64,000 nt of DNA from Metabacillus mangrovi (GCF_009711125.1 NZ_WMIB01000012.1:53408-117407); one strand, 5' to 3'. Counted from the stretch's first letter, positions 33,101-41,230 are shown. The notes: generated from the letters alone by a model not told the origin. A program made the numbers and translations.

Positions 33101-34255
33101 ACAGATAGGGTTTCAGAAGAAGAAACAGCAGAAAGCTTGGCCACCCAAATTGAGAAGAAATATGGGATGCTTCTCAAAGAGAAAGAAAAGAGCCAGACAG
33201 ATGCCCGCCTCACAAGCGAATTCTTTGATAAACAAAGTGATTTGATGGAGTACCGGATGCGTGATTATTTAAAAAGCCAACCTGTTCCGGAATGGATGGG
33301 AGAGCAGGAAGAGGACCGGTTCCGCCCGGTCATTGAGCAGTGGAAGCAGAAAACATCCAGAAGGATAATTGAACTCGATCTGCGCGGACAGCAGGTCAGT
33401 CCGTATTTTGTTCAGCAAAATCTTGAAAGCGAATATGCGCGCCAGGAGAGCTTGCTGGATGAAAAGGATAAGGAGCTATACGAAGAAATCCTGTTCAAAT
33501 CTGTTGGAAGCAAGCTCAGAAGCCGCATCCGCCGAGCCGAGCAGTGGTCCGAAAAAATGAATGCACTGATGGAAAGCCGCAATTCTTCCTCAGGCTTGAC
33601 CTTCTCCATCAAATGGAGGCCGCGTACTGCAGATACGGAAGAAGAGATGGATACGAAGGACCTCGTCCATATTCTAAAGCAGGATGCCCAGCTTTTGAAA
33701 GAACAGGATCTGGAGCGGATTACGTCTCATTTCCGTTCGAAAATCAGTAAAGCAAAAAAGTGGATCGAGGAAAAAGGGGAAGGCCATACCCTGCTGCAAG
33801 TACTGAGAGAAGTCCTCGATTACCGCAGGTGGTTTTCATTTGTCCTTTCTTTTCAGCGGACGAATGAGCCGAAGCGGGAGCTGACGAACAACAAATTCTT
33901 TACGTTCAGCGGCGGGGAAAAAGCGATGGCGATGTACATTCCGCTGTTTACGGCTTGCTATTCAAGATATCAGGAAGCCGCCGGTACCGCACCTTATATT
34001 ATTTCACTGGACGAAGCATTTGCTGGAGTGGATGAAAACAACATTCGGGAGATGTTTGAGATTGTCGAACATCTCGGTTTTGACTATATCATGAATTCCC
34101 AGGTGCTTTGGGGCGATTATGATACGATATCTTCCCTTTCCGTATGCGAACTCGTTCGCCCGAAAAATGCAGATTATGTATCTGTTCTCCGCTATCGGTG
34201 GGACGGGAATAAATTAAGCCTGAATGCTGAGGAAGAGAATCTAATACTCACGTAA
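30122..34255 (+). CDS. jetC: Wadjet type II SMC-like ATPase JetC (TIGR02680)
   Basis: The 1377-residue motor of the complex, which extrudes DNA loops and senses circular DNA size. Walker A GSNGSGKS lies at residues 36-43 after LLNFWYYDEETFDF; the ABC signature FSGGEKAMAMY is near residue 1261 and Walker B IISLDEAFAGVD near residue 1293. Between them lie two long coiled-coil arms (residues about 235-520 and 720-1010) around a hinge-like segment, giving the MukB/SbcC-like layout. All ATPase motifs are intact, so the system should be active. It overlaps jetB by four bases and precedes jetD by 11 bp. Confidence 0.94.
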   Translation: MRDQNRWQMNRAGLLNFWYYDEETFDFSDGKLLLRGSNGSGKSVTMQSFLPVLLDGKKSPDRLDPFGSKARKMEDYLLGEKEIVDRDERTGYLFIEYKRSGMEQFVTTGIGLQAKRHKPLKFWGFIITDNRRIGTDLELYKKERQGTELKKVPRSKAELETLIGTGGQVVQTQTEYMKLVNKHIFGFESVEAYEELIKLLIQLRSPKLSKEFRPTVIYEILEAALPPLSDDDLRHLSDTIEQMDQTKQQIEQLERELDSLGKLNKAYDLYNQRFIADQAMELRKAAKKVQQEEKDLEEQNQKREGLEKEIETLSARIQALKQDQDTFEKQRQRLQSHKVWNLEGEKNQELERLNRSNAHFTRSDQQLSKLKSSKWKDEQRKDAIEVDNDHLNREMEDHLSGMESDALEASFAQHAMNEEDFKRKQNSGFDFAVWKKEAEQHTAKLSEMEEKLRIFERVKEQVQSKNKELADEQFGLEQKRHEEADWLRIFEQDKDRQLQEIYQWAEAHPEFDLSEDTFQKTSRILYALYESAAYSEVKDTIFPHVIQVQNGLRDQISELNAVVKQLNNKMEEKEQQLQEWKNKKDPEPEIHPKTVEARHALRNSGAAFAPLYSLIEFHEEVPSDTRKKIEAAMIDSGILNALVTDGDFAVLHDRTLIASPNMMAHTLADYLKPDLLDGQEITAEKVDDLLRSIVIGEAEEGPMSIQENGRFQIGLIKGHAIPVEQVRYIGRTARKKYREAMIMQLQEELAHLESEKAGLQGEKDVARQAMESAESAWRQFPNDKDLQESHLQIEKVRLAIKHHQDILQKLSHQLKELDEKYRMLKHSIGEQARSLNLELSAEVYQTAKTIMIRYEKELPGLETIHTKFLNGKKEIAEIERRLDEAEEDLLALTGEMNILKDDIARLQKNISQIEEQLRQAGALDIRKQIQEVQGKLTAIQNALSDSSTLLPKLESDYAYLQKDIGEKEKECAFWRNMQNAWKAAFKDELRRGLTDRVSEEETAESLATQIEKKYGMLLKEKEKSQTDARLTSEFFDKQSDLMEYRMRDYLKSQPVPEWMGEQEEDRFRPVIEQWKQKTSRRIIELDLRGQQVSPYFVQQNLESEYARQESLLDEKDKELYEEILFKSVGSKLRSRIRRAEQWSEKMNALMESRNSSSGLTFSIKWRPRTADTEEEMDTKDLVHILKQDAQLLKEQDLERITSHFRSKISKAKKWIEEKGEGHTLLQVLREVLDYRRWFSFVLSFQRTNEPKRELTNNKFFTFSGGEKAMAMYIPLFTACYSRYQEAAGTAPYIISLDEAFAGVDENNIREMFEIVEHLGFDYIMNSQVLWGDYDTISSLSVCELVRPKNADYVSVLRYRWDGNKLSLNAEEENLILT

Positions 34256-34266
34256 GAGGTTATGAA

Positions 34267-35541
34267 ATGACAGATCAATTAATGAAAGACGCATTAACGT
34301 ATTTTGGCGGTGACACCGGTTTTCACCGCCTTTTTTGTCTATTTAAAGCGAAATACGAGTCATACGGCCGAATTGGAGGCTCTGTAAAGATTGGCGGTTT
34401 TAATGAATCCGATATGGAATCGATCGCCCGTTTTTATGGATTGGAACCGGCCGCTTTAAAAAGCAAGGGGAGCGTGACTTTGCTTTCTTTTGAACGGAAA
34501 TTGAAGGAAACGAAGTATGAAAGCATTGATTTAAAGAGCTTGCTTGAAGCCTATTTTGCAGTATCACTTGTTTCAAAAAAAGAGGCAGAGTATGAGAAAA
34601 AAATTCAAATGGAGAACAAGATACTAAAGCTGAGCACGCAGTTCCCTGCGCTTACCTTTTGGTTTGACTATCTTCAAAAGCGAACGGCAGATACGTATTG
34701 GATCCATCGATTAATGATGATGGAAGACCGATTCTTGGAATGCAGTGGCGTTTTAGCCAAAGCATTGGAGCATCTGCCGGAAGATTTTGAGCGGTTGCCC
34801 GTGTTCAGTCAGAGAATAAACGGAAATCCGCATTCCTTTGATTTAACCTCCGAACTCGGAAAACTTTGGATACATGTTCTAATCGTTAAGAAAGGAGAAG
34901 GGGTACCTCCCACGGATACGGAGAAAATAAATGATTTATTGCTGGAATATAAACTTTTACGAGATGACATCACAAACTATGTTACCATCGCCAACTTAAC
35001 AGCCGACCATCCACTGTGGATGGCAGCATCGGAAACTTCAAGTGTCATGAACGTTCCGATGCGAGAGCTGCTGAAAATTAAAAAGGTGTCCCCAAAAAAT
35101 AACTTGAAGGCAGTGTGGGTGGTCGAAAATTCAGGGGTCTTCTCCAGTCTCCTCGATCAAGTACCGGATGCACCTCTGATCTGCACACATGGTCAATTTA
35201 AGTTATCGGGATTAAAGCTTCTTGATATGATCGCTGCTTCAGGACACAGGATCTATTATGCGGGAGATTTTGATCCGGAAGGCCTCGCAATGGCGGCAAG
35301 GCTTAAGCAGCGCTATCCGGAAGCAGTGCACTATTGGCGGATGGACACCGAATCTTATCTAAACTGCGAGCCATCTGTACCACTTACAGAAGATCGGCTG
35401 GCTAAGCTAAAGGGTTTTTCGGAAAACGGTCTCATGGAGATAGCAGCTGAAATGCAGCTAAGGAAAATGGCAGGCTACCAGGAGGCACTGCTAAAGATAA
35501 TGGAAGAGGACTTGAAAAAAGGATTATTAAAAGAAAGCTAG
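34267..35541 (+). CDS. jetD: Wadjet type II nuclease JetD (TIGR02679, DUF3323/DUF2399)
   Basis: A 424-residue nuclease subunit that cuts small circular DNA after loop extrusion stalls. The N-terminal half is the DUF3323 region (YFGGDTGFHRLF and GRIGGSVKI), and the C-terminal half is a Toprim-like DUF2399 domain with IYYAGDFDPEGLAMA near residues 332-344, where the DFD pair should bind metal. The ribosome site is GAGGTTATG-like and weak. A hairpin plus T-run lies inside codons 14-24 (34306-34336) and could lower transcription of this gene relative to jetC. Confidence 0.92.
   Translation: MTDQLMKDALTYFGGDTGFHRLFCLFKAKYESYGRIGGSVKIGGFNESDMESIARFYGLEPAALKSKGSVTLLSFERKLKETKYESIDLKSLLEAYFAVSLVSKKEAEYEKKIQMENKILKLSTQFPALTFWFDYLQKRTADTYWIHRLMMMEDRFLECSGVLAKALEHLPEDFERLPVFSQRINGNPHSFDLTSELGKLWIHVLIVKKGEGVPPTDTEKINDLLLEYKLLRDDITNYVTIANLTADHPLWMAASETSSVMNVPMRELLKIKKVSPKNNLKAVWVVENSGVFSSLLDQVPDAPLICTHGQFKLSGLKLLDMIAASGHRIYYAGDFDPEGLAMAARLKQRYPEAVHYWRMDTESYLNCEPSVPLTEDRLAKLKGFSENGLMEIAAEMQLRKMAGYQEALLKIMEEDLKKGLLKES
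34306..34336 (+). terminator. Terminator-like hairpin inside the jetD coding region
   Basis: GGCGGTGA (34306-34313) and TCACCGCC (34323-34330) form a perfect GC-rich 8-bp stem with a nine-base loop, directly followed by TTTTTT (34331-34336). It satisfies the usual criteria of an intrinsic terminator but is about 40 bases downstream of the jetD start codon. Translating ribosomes would normally mask it. Confidence 0.6.
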
Positions 35542-35552
35542 GAGTATACATC

Positions 35553-35810
35553 ATGGGACACTACTGCTGGATCTGCATGGAAGACAAGCCAAATGAAAAA
35601 TTCAGCGGGAAGGGCCGCCGGCAGCACATTTGCAAAAGCTGCCGGAAAATGGGTCCGGACTTTATAAACGAGTTAAAAGAGTCGCAGCGGAGGGCTCAGC
35701 ATTATGAGAATAAAGTGAAAAGCGGATGCATCTATCAGATTGATAAAACGGAATTTTATCTCTTTACTTACAATGATCAAACCTATGCTGCGATGGGTGA
35801 ACACTTGTGA
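35553..35810 (+). CDS. Small zinc-ribbon-like protein downstream of jetD
   Basis: An 85-residue protein with four cysteines in two pairs, CWICMEDK (C-x2-C) and CKSCRK (C-x2-C), 20 residues apart, followed by a short charged helix (KESQRRAQHYENKVKSG) and a beta-like tail. It begins 11 bp after jetD with a GGAG site and ends before the operon terminator, so it is cotranscribed with the Wadjet genes. I do not recognise the family. It may be an accessory or regulator of the system, or an unrelated gene caught in the operon. Confidence 0.75.
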   Translation: MGHYCWICMEDKPNEKFSGKGRRQHICKSCRKMGPDFINELKESQRRAQHYENKVKSGCIYQIDKTEFYLFTYNDQTYAAMGEHL

Positions 35811-35828
35811 TGATGATTTTATAAAGAT

Positions 35829-35863
35829 AAAAAACCAATTCTGCAGGGCAGGATTGGTTTTTT
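35829..35863 (+). terminator. Terminator of the Wadjet operon
   Basis: AAAAAACCAATTCTGC and GCAGGATTGGTTTTTT form a 16-bp stem with one G-U pair and a three-base loop. Confidence 0.93.
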
Positions 35864-35934
35864 ATTTTAGTAAAGTATTTTAGATTGGAGTATTTACCTG
35901 CGGCTGATTTTACCGCAAACGTTGTGGTTCTTCT

Positions 35935-36375
35935 TCAGCTGGAAAGAGCATCCCCGAAAAAAGGCTTGTGCTCAAGTGAAGAGGATAAGTTGATCAATGT
36001 GGATGGCTGGCCATACTCCATGGCGGCATCAATAAAATCCTCTAGATTATGGACCGATTCGGTGACGACTTTTACAAGATAGCTGTATTGTCCGGCAAGA
36101 CGGTGGCATTCAATAACCTCAGGATAACCGCTGCAGAATTCGCGGAATGCCTTACATCTCCTGGAATCAAATAAAACAAAAGCCGTAACATGTTTTTGAA
36201 TTTTTTCAGGGTTAATGATGGCTCTATAGCCTGTAATCACTCCTTTATCCTCAAGTTTCCTAATTCTTTCCTTCACGGCTGGTACCGACAAATTGATCCG
36301 TTGACCGAGCTCGGTCATGGAAATTCGCGCATCCATTTGCAATTGATAGATGATTTTTTGATCCAAAGCATCCAT
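35935..36375 (-). CDS. Lrp/AsnC-family transcriptional regulator
   Basis: A 146-residue regulator with the N-terminal HTH (LDQKIIYQLQMDARISMTELG, with recognition helix LSVPAVKERIRKLEDKGVI) and the C-terminal RAM ligand-binding domain (CHRLAGQYSYLVKV). It is divergent from an isochorismatase-family gene. The shared 149-bp region contains AAGGTTT and AAACCTT arms (36428-36462 area), a possible binding site. Its ligand is probably an amino acid, not determinable here. Confidence 0.88.
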   Translation of the reverse strand: MDALDQKIIYQLQMDARISMTELGQRINLSVPAVKERIRKLEDKGVITGYRAIINPEKIQKHVTAFVLFDSRRCKAFREFCSGYPEVIECHRLAGQYSYLVKVVTESVHNLEDFIDAAMEYGQPSTLINLSSSLEHKPFFGDALSS

Positions 36376-36524
36376 GATAAACCCCCTCTTTAAAATATAA
36401 GGTGATGAAGTATAAATGACGAAAAAAAGGTTTGTTTTCTTTTTGTTTGCCTAATAAACCTTATGTTAAATGGTATTGATTCGAAATACAATAAGAGAGA
36501 GAAACAGAGAGGGGGAGATGGGGC

Positions 36525-37103
36525 ATGAATAAACGGACACCACTGCTGATCATAGATGTTCAGAATGCATTCGATGACTCAAGCTGGGGGAAGCGAAACA
36601 ACGGTGATGCAGAAAAAAACATTGCCGGTTTGCTGCAATTATGGAGGAGATCAGGATGGCCAGTCATTCATGTTGCACATGTATCCGATCATCCTCAATC
36701 GTTATTTTACCGAAACAGGGACTCCAGCAAAATAAAAGATCTTGTTCTGCCTTTACCGGATGAAATAGTCATTGAGAAATCTGTAAACAGTGCTTTTATC
36801 GGAACAGATTTAGAGTCCATTCTTCATGAACTTGTATGTGAGAGGCTGTTTATTTGTGGGTTGACTACGAATCATTGTGTAGAAACAACTGTCCGAATGG
36901 CGGGGAATCTCGGTTTTAATCCCGTTCTTGTTTCAGATGCTGCCGCCGCTTTTGATCGGACCGGCCCTGACGGCAAACGGTATAAGGCTGAAGAGATCCA
37001 CCAAATGACGCTTGCTAATCTGCACGGAGAATTTGCCGAAACAATGACTGCCGAAGAAGTAATGGACTTAGAGGGGAGATTGAAAAGATGGGACTTGAAA
37101 TGA
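36525..37103 (+). CDS. Isochorismatase-family cysteine hydrolase
   Basis: A 192-residue hydrolase. The catalytic triad is visible: Asp11 (LLIIDVQNAF), Lys85 (IEKSVNSAF) and Cys118 (TTNHCVETT). With cysteine and lysine in place, an amidase such as a nicotinamidase or carbamoylase-like enzyme is more likely than true isochorismatase. The start has GAGGGGGAG upstream. It overlaps the next gene by 16 bp. Confidence 0.88.
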   Translation: MNKRTPLLIIDVQNAFDDSSWGKRNNGDAEKNIAGLLQLWRRSGWPVIHVAHVSDHPQSLFYRNRDSSKIKDLVLPLPDEIVIEKSVNSAFIGTDLESILHELVCERLFICGLTTNHCVETTVRMAGNLGFNPVLVSDAAAAFDRTGPDGKRYKAEEIHQMTLANLHGEFAETMTAEEVMDLEGRLKRWDLK

Positions 37104-37285
37104 GAACAAATTGTGAGAAATGCGAAAATCCTTTGGATAACCAAACAATCGCATTCATTTGTATCCATGAATGTACATTTTGCCATAGCTGTGCATCTGA
37201 AATGTCAGGTGTATGTCCGAATTGCGGAGGAGAGCTTGTACAGAGACCGAGAGCAGGAGGGGTTTGTCCGGTTAACCGCTCCTAA
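37088..37285 (+). CDS. DUF1272 zinc-ribbon protein
   Basis: A 65-residue protein with paired cysteines: NCEKC, ECTFCHSC and VCPNC, forming a RING/ribbon-like zinc fold typical of DUF1272 (start MRTNCEKCENPL). GAGGGGAG lies nine bases before ATG 37088; a second ATG at 37100 would give the shorter family-typical start. It overlaps the end of the hydrolase gene, which indicates coupling. The function is unknown. Confidence 0.85.
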   Translation: MGLEMRTNCEKCENPLDNQTIAFICIHECTFCHSCASEMSGVCPNCGGELVQRPRAGGVCPVNRS

Positions 37286-37364
37286 TCGGAGGCTGCTGGA
37301 GTAAGAGAAGAATAATCCCGAGAGTCATTCAACCCTGTACCGGAGGAGGGCCAGCATGGACACT

Positions 37365-37397
37365 AAAAAGCACTTAGCTTCTAAGCCAAGTGCTTTT
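37365..37397. terminator. Bidirectional terminator
   Basis: AAAAGCACTT / AAGTGCTTTT with an inner AGCTT/..AAGC stem, located between the convergent DUF1272 and SGNH genes. Confidence 0.85.
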
Positions 37398-37418
37398 GGA
37401 TTATGCTATGCACTATAC

Positions 37419-38096
37419 TCATGTTCCCTGCAATCCATTAAAGAAATGCGAAACCACCCGCCCCACTTCCCTGTAACCAGCAGGAGTTAAGTGGATCCCG
37501 TCATCACTGATTAGATGGGCCAGGCTGCCAGCTTGTCTCAATGCGGTCCGGACGTCAATTTTCACAATCTGCAATTCATCCGCCAGTTTGATCAGGCGGT
37601 CATTGTACATACCATGCCAATGCTCCATACCTCCAAGCAGACTGATCAAATGACCGATCGAACTGCCGTGCTGACTGAATAAATACTGGTAGTACCGTAC
37701 TGGATCGAGCGGGGGAAGGGTCATTACAATCGGGGTAATCCCTGCCGCTTTTATTGTCTCGATCATGGTTCTCACATTTGCATCGTATCGCTCAGCCGGG
37801 ACAATGGGCTGGTGCTCCTGTTCAGGATGCTCCAACACTTCATTCCAATTGAAATTACAGTCATTTCCTCCGATGCCGATGATCACGTAATCCGGATTTT
37901 CCTCCAGTATATCTTTATCCAGCCGCTTTAAAAGAGATTCAGAATGAGCATTGAACACGCCCTTGTTTACTACAGCTATGTCAGATGCTAAAAACTCCTT
38001 TAAATAATAAGGGTAGTTCTTTTTCGTAATTCTCAATCTCCCTTTGACCACCGATACACCCCTCGTTAAACTGTCACCAAAACAAACGATTTTCAT
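37419..38096 (-). CDS. SGNH/GDSL-family hydrolase
   Basis: A 225-residue esterase-type enzyme without signal peptide. Block I is CFGDSLTRG with the nucleophile Ser9, block III is IGIGGNDCN, and block V is DDGIHLTPAGY with the catalytic Asp/His. The substrates of cytoplasmic members are small acyl esters or carbohydrate acetates. It is monocistronic. Confidence 0.88.
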   Translation of the reverse strand: MKIVCFGDSLTRGVSVVKGRLRITKKNYPYYLKEFLASDIAVVNKGVFNAHSESLLKRLDKDILEENPDYVIIGIGGNDCNFNWNEVLEHPEQEHQPIVPAERYDANVRTMIETIKAAGITPIVMTLPPLDPVRYYQYLFSQHGSSIGHLISLLGGMEHWHGMYNDRLIKLADELQIVKIDVRTALRQAGSLAHLISDDGIHLTPAGYREVGRVVSHFFNGLQGT

Positions 38097-38347
38097 TTGT
38101 ATCTAACCCCATGTTCTATCGTTTAATTTTTCTCACGTGCTCTGAAGGTCAACACTCTACTCTATTCATTAAGACTGAAGAGGGTACGGGACAAGTTGGA
38201 AAAAACCATTTCACTGGTAAAAAATCAAATGATAGACTGTAGAGAGAGGGATTAGAAGAGCTGCTTCCATTTATGCTGAAAAATCTCAACCTTATGTGGA
38301 ATTTTCCAGTTTTATGCTGAAACGGACTTAAGGAGAGGGGGGAACTT

Positions 38348-38512
38348 ATGACAGAAGGCAGTAAACAATGGATATGCATCATTCTCATGCTCACCATTAC
38401 AATCGTGGGTTTCTCAACCGCTACCTACGAAATGAAAACCCTTGTCCCGGTTGTATGCTTAATCGCTGCAATCGTCGTGCGATTCTCTCCGAAGAAAAGT
38501 GATCAGGATTGA
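38348..38512 (+). CDS. Small two-helix membrane protein (54 residues)
   Basis: An open frame of 54 residues with a very strong AAGGAGAGGGGGG ribosome site six to eighteen bases before ATG 38348. It contains two hydrophobic stretches, WICIILMLTITIVGF and LVPVVCLIAAIVVRF, and a charged end (SPKKSDQD). I do not recognise it. The ribosome site and clean membrane topology support a real small gene. Confidence 0.65.
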   Translation: MTEGSKQWICIILMLTITIVGFSTATYEMKTLVPVVCLIAAIVVRFSPKKSDQD

Positions 38513-38627
38513 AAAGTACTGTGCGTACCTGAATTTAAGACATGTCACCACTGCTTGAATGGGCTGTGTTTTTAGCTTTTGAATGGATTTTGTACAATTG
38601 GCCGCTATAGTAGTTAGGGGGAAAAAA

Positions 38628-39170
38628 GTGCTTAGTAAAAGAAAAAATGTATTGGTTATTTTTATCGCAGTTCTTCTATTCGATTTCATTTTGATCCTAT
38701 TAAACCTGAATAGTTACTATGTAACTTTTTTACAGTCGACTGGCGTTATTATGCCTGTTCTGGTTACGATCCTTTCCATGTATTTAGTAGCTGCAGCATT
38801 TAATGTAAGGAAATTTTGGATCATAACCGGAGCATTTGCAGCGTTGATCCTCATAGGATGGTTGTCGTTAAAACCGATTTTTTTTGAGTACTCCTATGAT
38901 AAGGTTCAAGCTCCTAATGGATCCCCCAGTTTGGTCATCGAACACCGGACCGCCACGCTGGGTGAAACGAGTCACTTCTATACCTTTTACCGTGTCACTG
39001 CAATTCCAATCGTAATGAAAAAACTAAACAAAGACCCCGTTAGCATTATAACGCGAGGCACGAACGACGACAGCTTAACCGTACTGGGAGTAGAAAACAG
39101 CAAATGGTCCGATCAAAAAGTCGTATTCAGCTCTCCTTATGAGGAGAAGAGGGTGGAAATAAGCTATTAA
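38628..39170 (+). CDS. Membrane protein of unknown function (possibly DUF5412-like)
   Basis: A 180-residue protein when started at GTG 38628, which has AGGGGGA upstream; the frame extends to 38583 without a ribosome site. Three membrane helices (residues about 7-28, 36-58, 63-84) precede an extracytoplasmic beta-rich domain (SPSLVIEHRTATLGETSHFY and a DQKVVFSSPYEEK end). The layout, helices then a short sandwich, recalls DUF5412 proteins, but I am not sure. Confidence 0.65.
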   Translation: MLSKRKNVLVIFIAVLLFDFILILLNLNSYYVTFLQSTGVIMPVLVTILSMYLVAAAFNVRKFWIITGAFAALILIGWLSLKPIFFEYSYDKVQAPNGSPSLVIEHRTATLGETSHFYTFYRVTAIPIVMKKLNKDPVSIITRGTNDDSLTVLGVENSKWSDQKVVFSSPYEEKRVEISY

Positions 39171-39283
39171 AACTGATTTTGCAGTATGAAGCTGCATCCC
39201 TATTTTATTAGACTTAGCAGGGCAGGTGATCCTCATGGAGTCTTTCCTTTTCTTCGGTGGATCGGCAGCAGCGTTTGCAGCCG

Positions 39284-39314
39284 AAAAAAGCACTCCCGAA
39301 AGGAGTGCTTTTTT
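39284..39314. terminator. Bidirectional terminator
   Basis: AAAAAAGCACTCC / GGAGTGCTTTTTT, a perfect 13-bp stem with loop CGAAA, ending three bases from the convergent nuclease gene. Confidence 0.95.
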
Positions 39315-39317
39315 CAT

Positions 39318-40382
39318 CTACCGCTTAGGCGCCCGATACCCCGCGGCTTCCGCTTCTTCCACTGAACAGAACATTACTTCAGCTTTCGTACGTTCGTAGT
39401 AAGTGCTCCGCGGAACGTGGTAGATTCCGCTCTGGTTCCCTTTGATATCACAGGATCCAGATGGCTGTTCTTCCTGTTTTGAAGCGGCTCCCTGCTTAGG
39501 TGCCGGCTGGGCTTCCGGTTTTGGTTCTGGCTTCGGCTCTTCTTTCGTTACATACCCGTCTTCCTGGACGTAGTTTTCAATACTCCAGATGCCTTTGCCG
39601 GCCTGCTGCGCTTTCTCCTGTGCTGCCCGGAATTCATCTACATGCTTTACATCCGGCTGGTAGATGGCGACTCTCGCCAAACCTTTTTCAATGAGGAGCT
39701 TATTGAAATTCACTCCGTCGATCCATACATAGGCCAGGACCCTTCCGTACCGGTCCCGTTCCGTTACATCCTTCTCAAGCTCGACGTTTTTTCCAGTCAG
39801 CTCATCAGCAGTAAACGCGCTTGCTTCTTTTCCAAACGGCTGAACCCCAAGCTGAGGGTGCTTCGTTTCTGGTGTGTCGACGAGAATCAAACGGATTTTC
39901 TCTGTTTTCCCTGTGTCAGAAACCTTCACTTCAAGAGTGTCTCCGTCTACTGCGCGAATCACTGTTGCTTTAAGGCCTTTAGAGACTGCTTTCGGCTTTA
40001 CGGCTTCTTTTTTAGCAGGAGCTGAATCTGAAGCAGGTGCAGTGGCTGGAGCAGCTTTTTCAGCTTTCGGTTCTTCTTTCGCTTCTTGTGTTTCTTCCGG
40101 TTTCTTAGCTGTATCTCCGGCAATCTTTTCTTCCTTGGCTGCCTGTTTTTCTTCAGCAGGCTCTGCCGACATCGAGCATCCGGTCACCAACATGAATGCA
40201 AAAATTGAGAAAAGAACCGGCAATAATTTATATCGGAACGTTAAATAGCGTTTGGCAGAAATAACTCTGGCTCCCCACAGCAGCAAAGCTGCCACAGTAA
40301 AAGCGATTCCATAATTGCCAAACAGGGCAACAATCGTAAAAGACGCAGCAATGAACAGCAAAAATGCTAAAATCTTCTTCAT
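39318..40382 (-). CDS. Membrane-anchored thermonuclease-like protein (SNase domain)
   Basis: A 354-residue protein with an SNase (micrococcal nuclease) domain at about residues 135-270: [14 protein letters not shown], the catalytic Arg in [11 protein letters not shown] with its Glu, and [13 protein letters not shown] with the second Arg. The N-terminus has two membrane helices and then a lipobox-like LVTGC at Cys69, an unusual arrangement compared with B. subtilis YncB, where the lipobox is at the very N-terminus. A low-complexity KEE/AP linker precedes the nuclease, and the C-terminal 45 residues ([12 protein letters not shown]) form a second small domain. ATG 40382 is chosen for GGAGG just upstream. 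Confidence 0.86.
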   Translation of the reverse strand: MKKILAFLLFIAASFTIVALFGNYGIAFTVAALLLWGARVISAKRYLTFRYKLLPVLFSIFAFMLVTGCSMSAEPAEEKQAAKEEKIAGDTAKKPEETQEAKEEPKAEKAAPATAPASDSAPAKKEAVKPKAVSKGLKATVIRAVDGDTLEVKVSDTGKTEKIRLILVDTPETKHPQLGVQPFGKEASAFTADELTGKNVELEKDVTERDRYGRVLAYVWIDGVNFNKLLIEKGLARVAIYQPDVKHVDEFRAAQEKAQQAGKGIWSIENYVQEDGYVTKEEPKPEPKPEAQPAPKQGAASKQEEQPSGSCDIKGNQSGIYHVPRSTYYERTKAEVMFCSVEEAEAAGYRAPKR

Positions 40383-40635
40383 TTTTCCTCCAAAATTCAT
40401 TTTTGGTTCTTATAACCTACTTGATTGTAATGGAATTTAGACCAATAGTAAATTGTTAATTTGCAAGGGAGACTGGGGATTTTAGAGGCAGTGGATTGGA
40501 TGATTTCCCCTGAAGTTATCCTTATATAAGAATCCAATTTTTAATCGGAAAAACTTAATTTTGCAGTTTCGTGCTGGGTAACAAACATTTTTACGGAAGA
40601 ACCTTCCCCTGTTTAACGGCCGAGATTCTCTGCAA

Positions 40636-40672
40636 AAAAAAGAGACTCCCGCGAGTACCGGAAATCTCCCTA
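40636..40672 (-). terminator. Possible terminator of the HTH-like gene
   Basis: On the minus strand GAGA...TCTC arms with a GC-rich interior precede a run of eight T residues just after the gene's stop region. The stem is imperfect. The remaining stretch 40401-40635 shows no gene. Confidence 0.45.
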
Positions 40673-41140
40673 AAACCTCAATCCTTCTTCCATATGAATG
40701 GCCAGTGCCTCTTCAATCTCATTCAAGTCATAAATCCCTTGTTTCATAAAAAATTGCACGATCAAATCACGGCGGCTGCTTCCGGAAAGCGAATATCCCG
40801 CAGAAGAAAGCAGGGCGTCTGTTTCATCAGCTGTCAGCTCCAATGCAAGTGCTAATAGGAGAGCGGTTTTCTTTCGTGGCTTATACTCGGGATTGCGGAT
40901 TTTGGAGAAGTGACGGCGGTCAATCCCTGCTTTTTTATATACCTCGGCATCGGTTAGTTTCTTTTCTTCAATAAAACGGAACAGTGTTTCACTGAAGACA
41001 GGCTGTTTATTCTTTTTAAGAAAATTATCCATCTCTTCATAGGAAGGATAGGAGTAGAGGGGGGCTTCAATCACTTGATATTCGCGGTGCAGGTGATCCT
41101 GAAGGTATTGCTCAAGCTCCTTTAAAAATTCCGTATGCAT
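40670..41140 (-). CDS. HTH-like protein divergent from a VWA gene
   Basis: A 156-residue soluble protein. After an N-terminal region of about 45 residues comes a conserved block: LFRFIEEKKLTDAEVYKKAG, IDRRHFSKIRNPEYKPRKKT, LALALELTADETDALLSSAG and LIVQFFMKQGIYDLNEIEEAL. This is a frequent bacterial family with an XRE-like helix arrangement that I know only as unannotated; it is often found near VWA or macro-domain genes. Here it is divergent from a VWA protein with 90 bp between starts. DNA binding and regulation of the neighbour are inferred. Confidence 0.75.
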   Translation of the reverse strand: MHTEFLKELEQYLQDHLHREYQVIEAPLYSYPSYEEMDNFLKKNKQPVFSETLFRFIEEKKLTDAEVYKKAGIDRRHFSKIRNPEYKPRKKTALLLALALELTADETDALLSSAGYSLSGSSRRDLIVQFFMKQGIYDLNEIEEALAIHMEEGLRF

Positions 41141-41230
41141 GGGACCTCCTAAAATGTCGCTTTTCAGGCGACCATTTCCATTCTCTATTTGATTATGATT
41201 ATATCATGCAAGGAGAAAGGGGAAATACAC

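Noticed and set aside
39235..39420. Short plus-strand frame starting at ATG 39235 after AGGTGAT
   Set aside because: It reads straight through a strong bidirectional terminator and then antisense into the nuclease gene.
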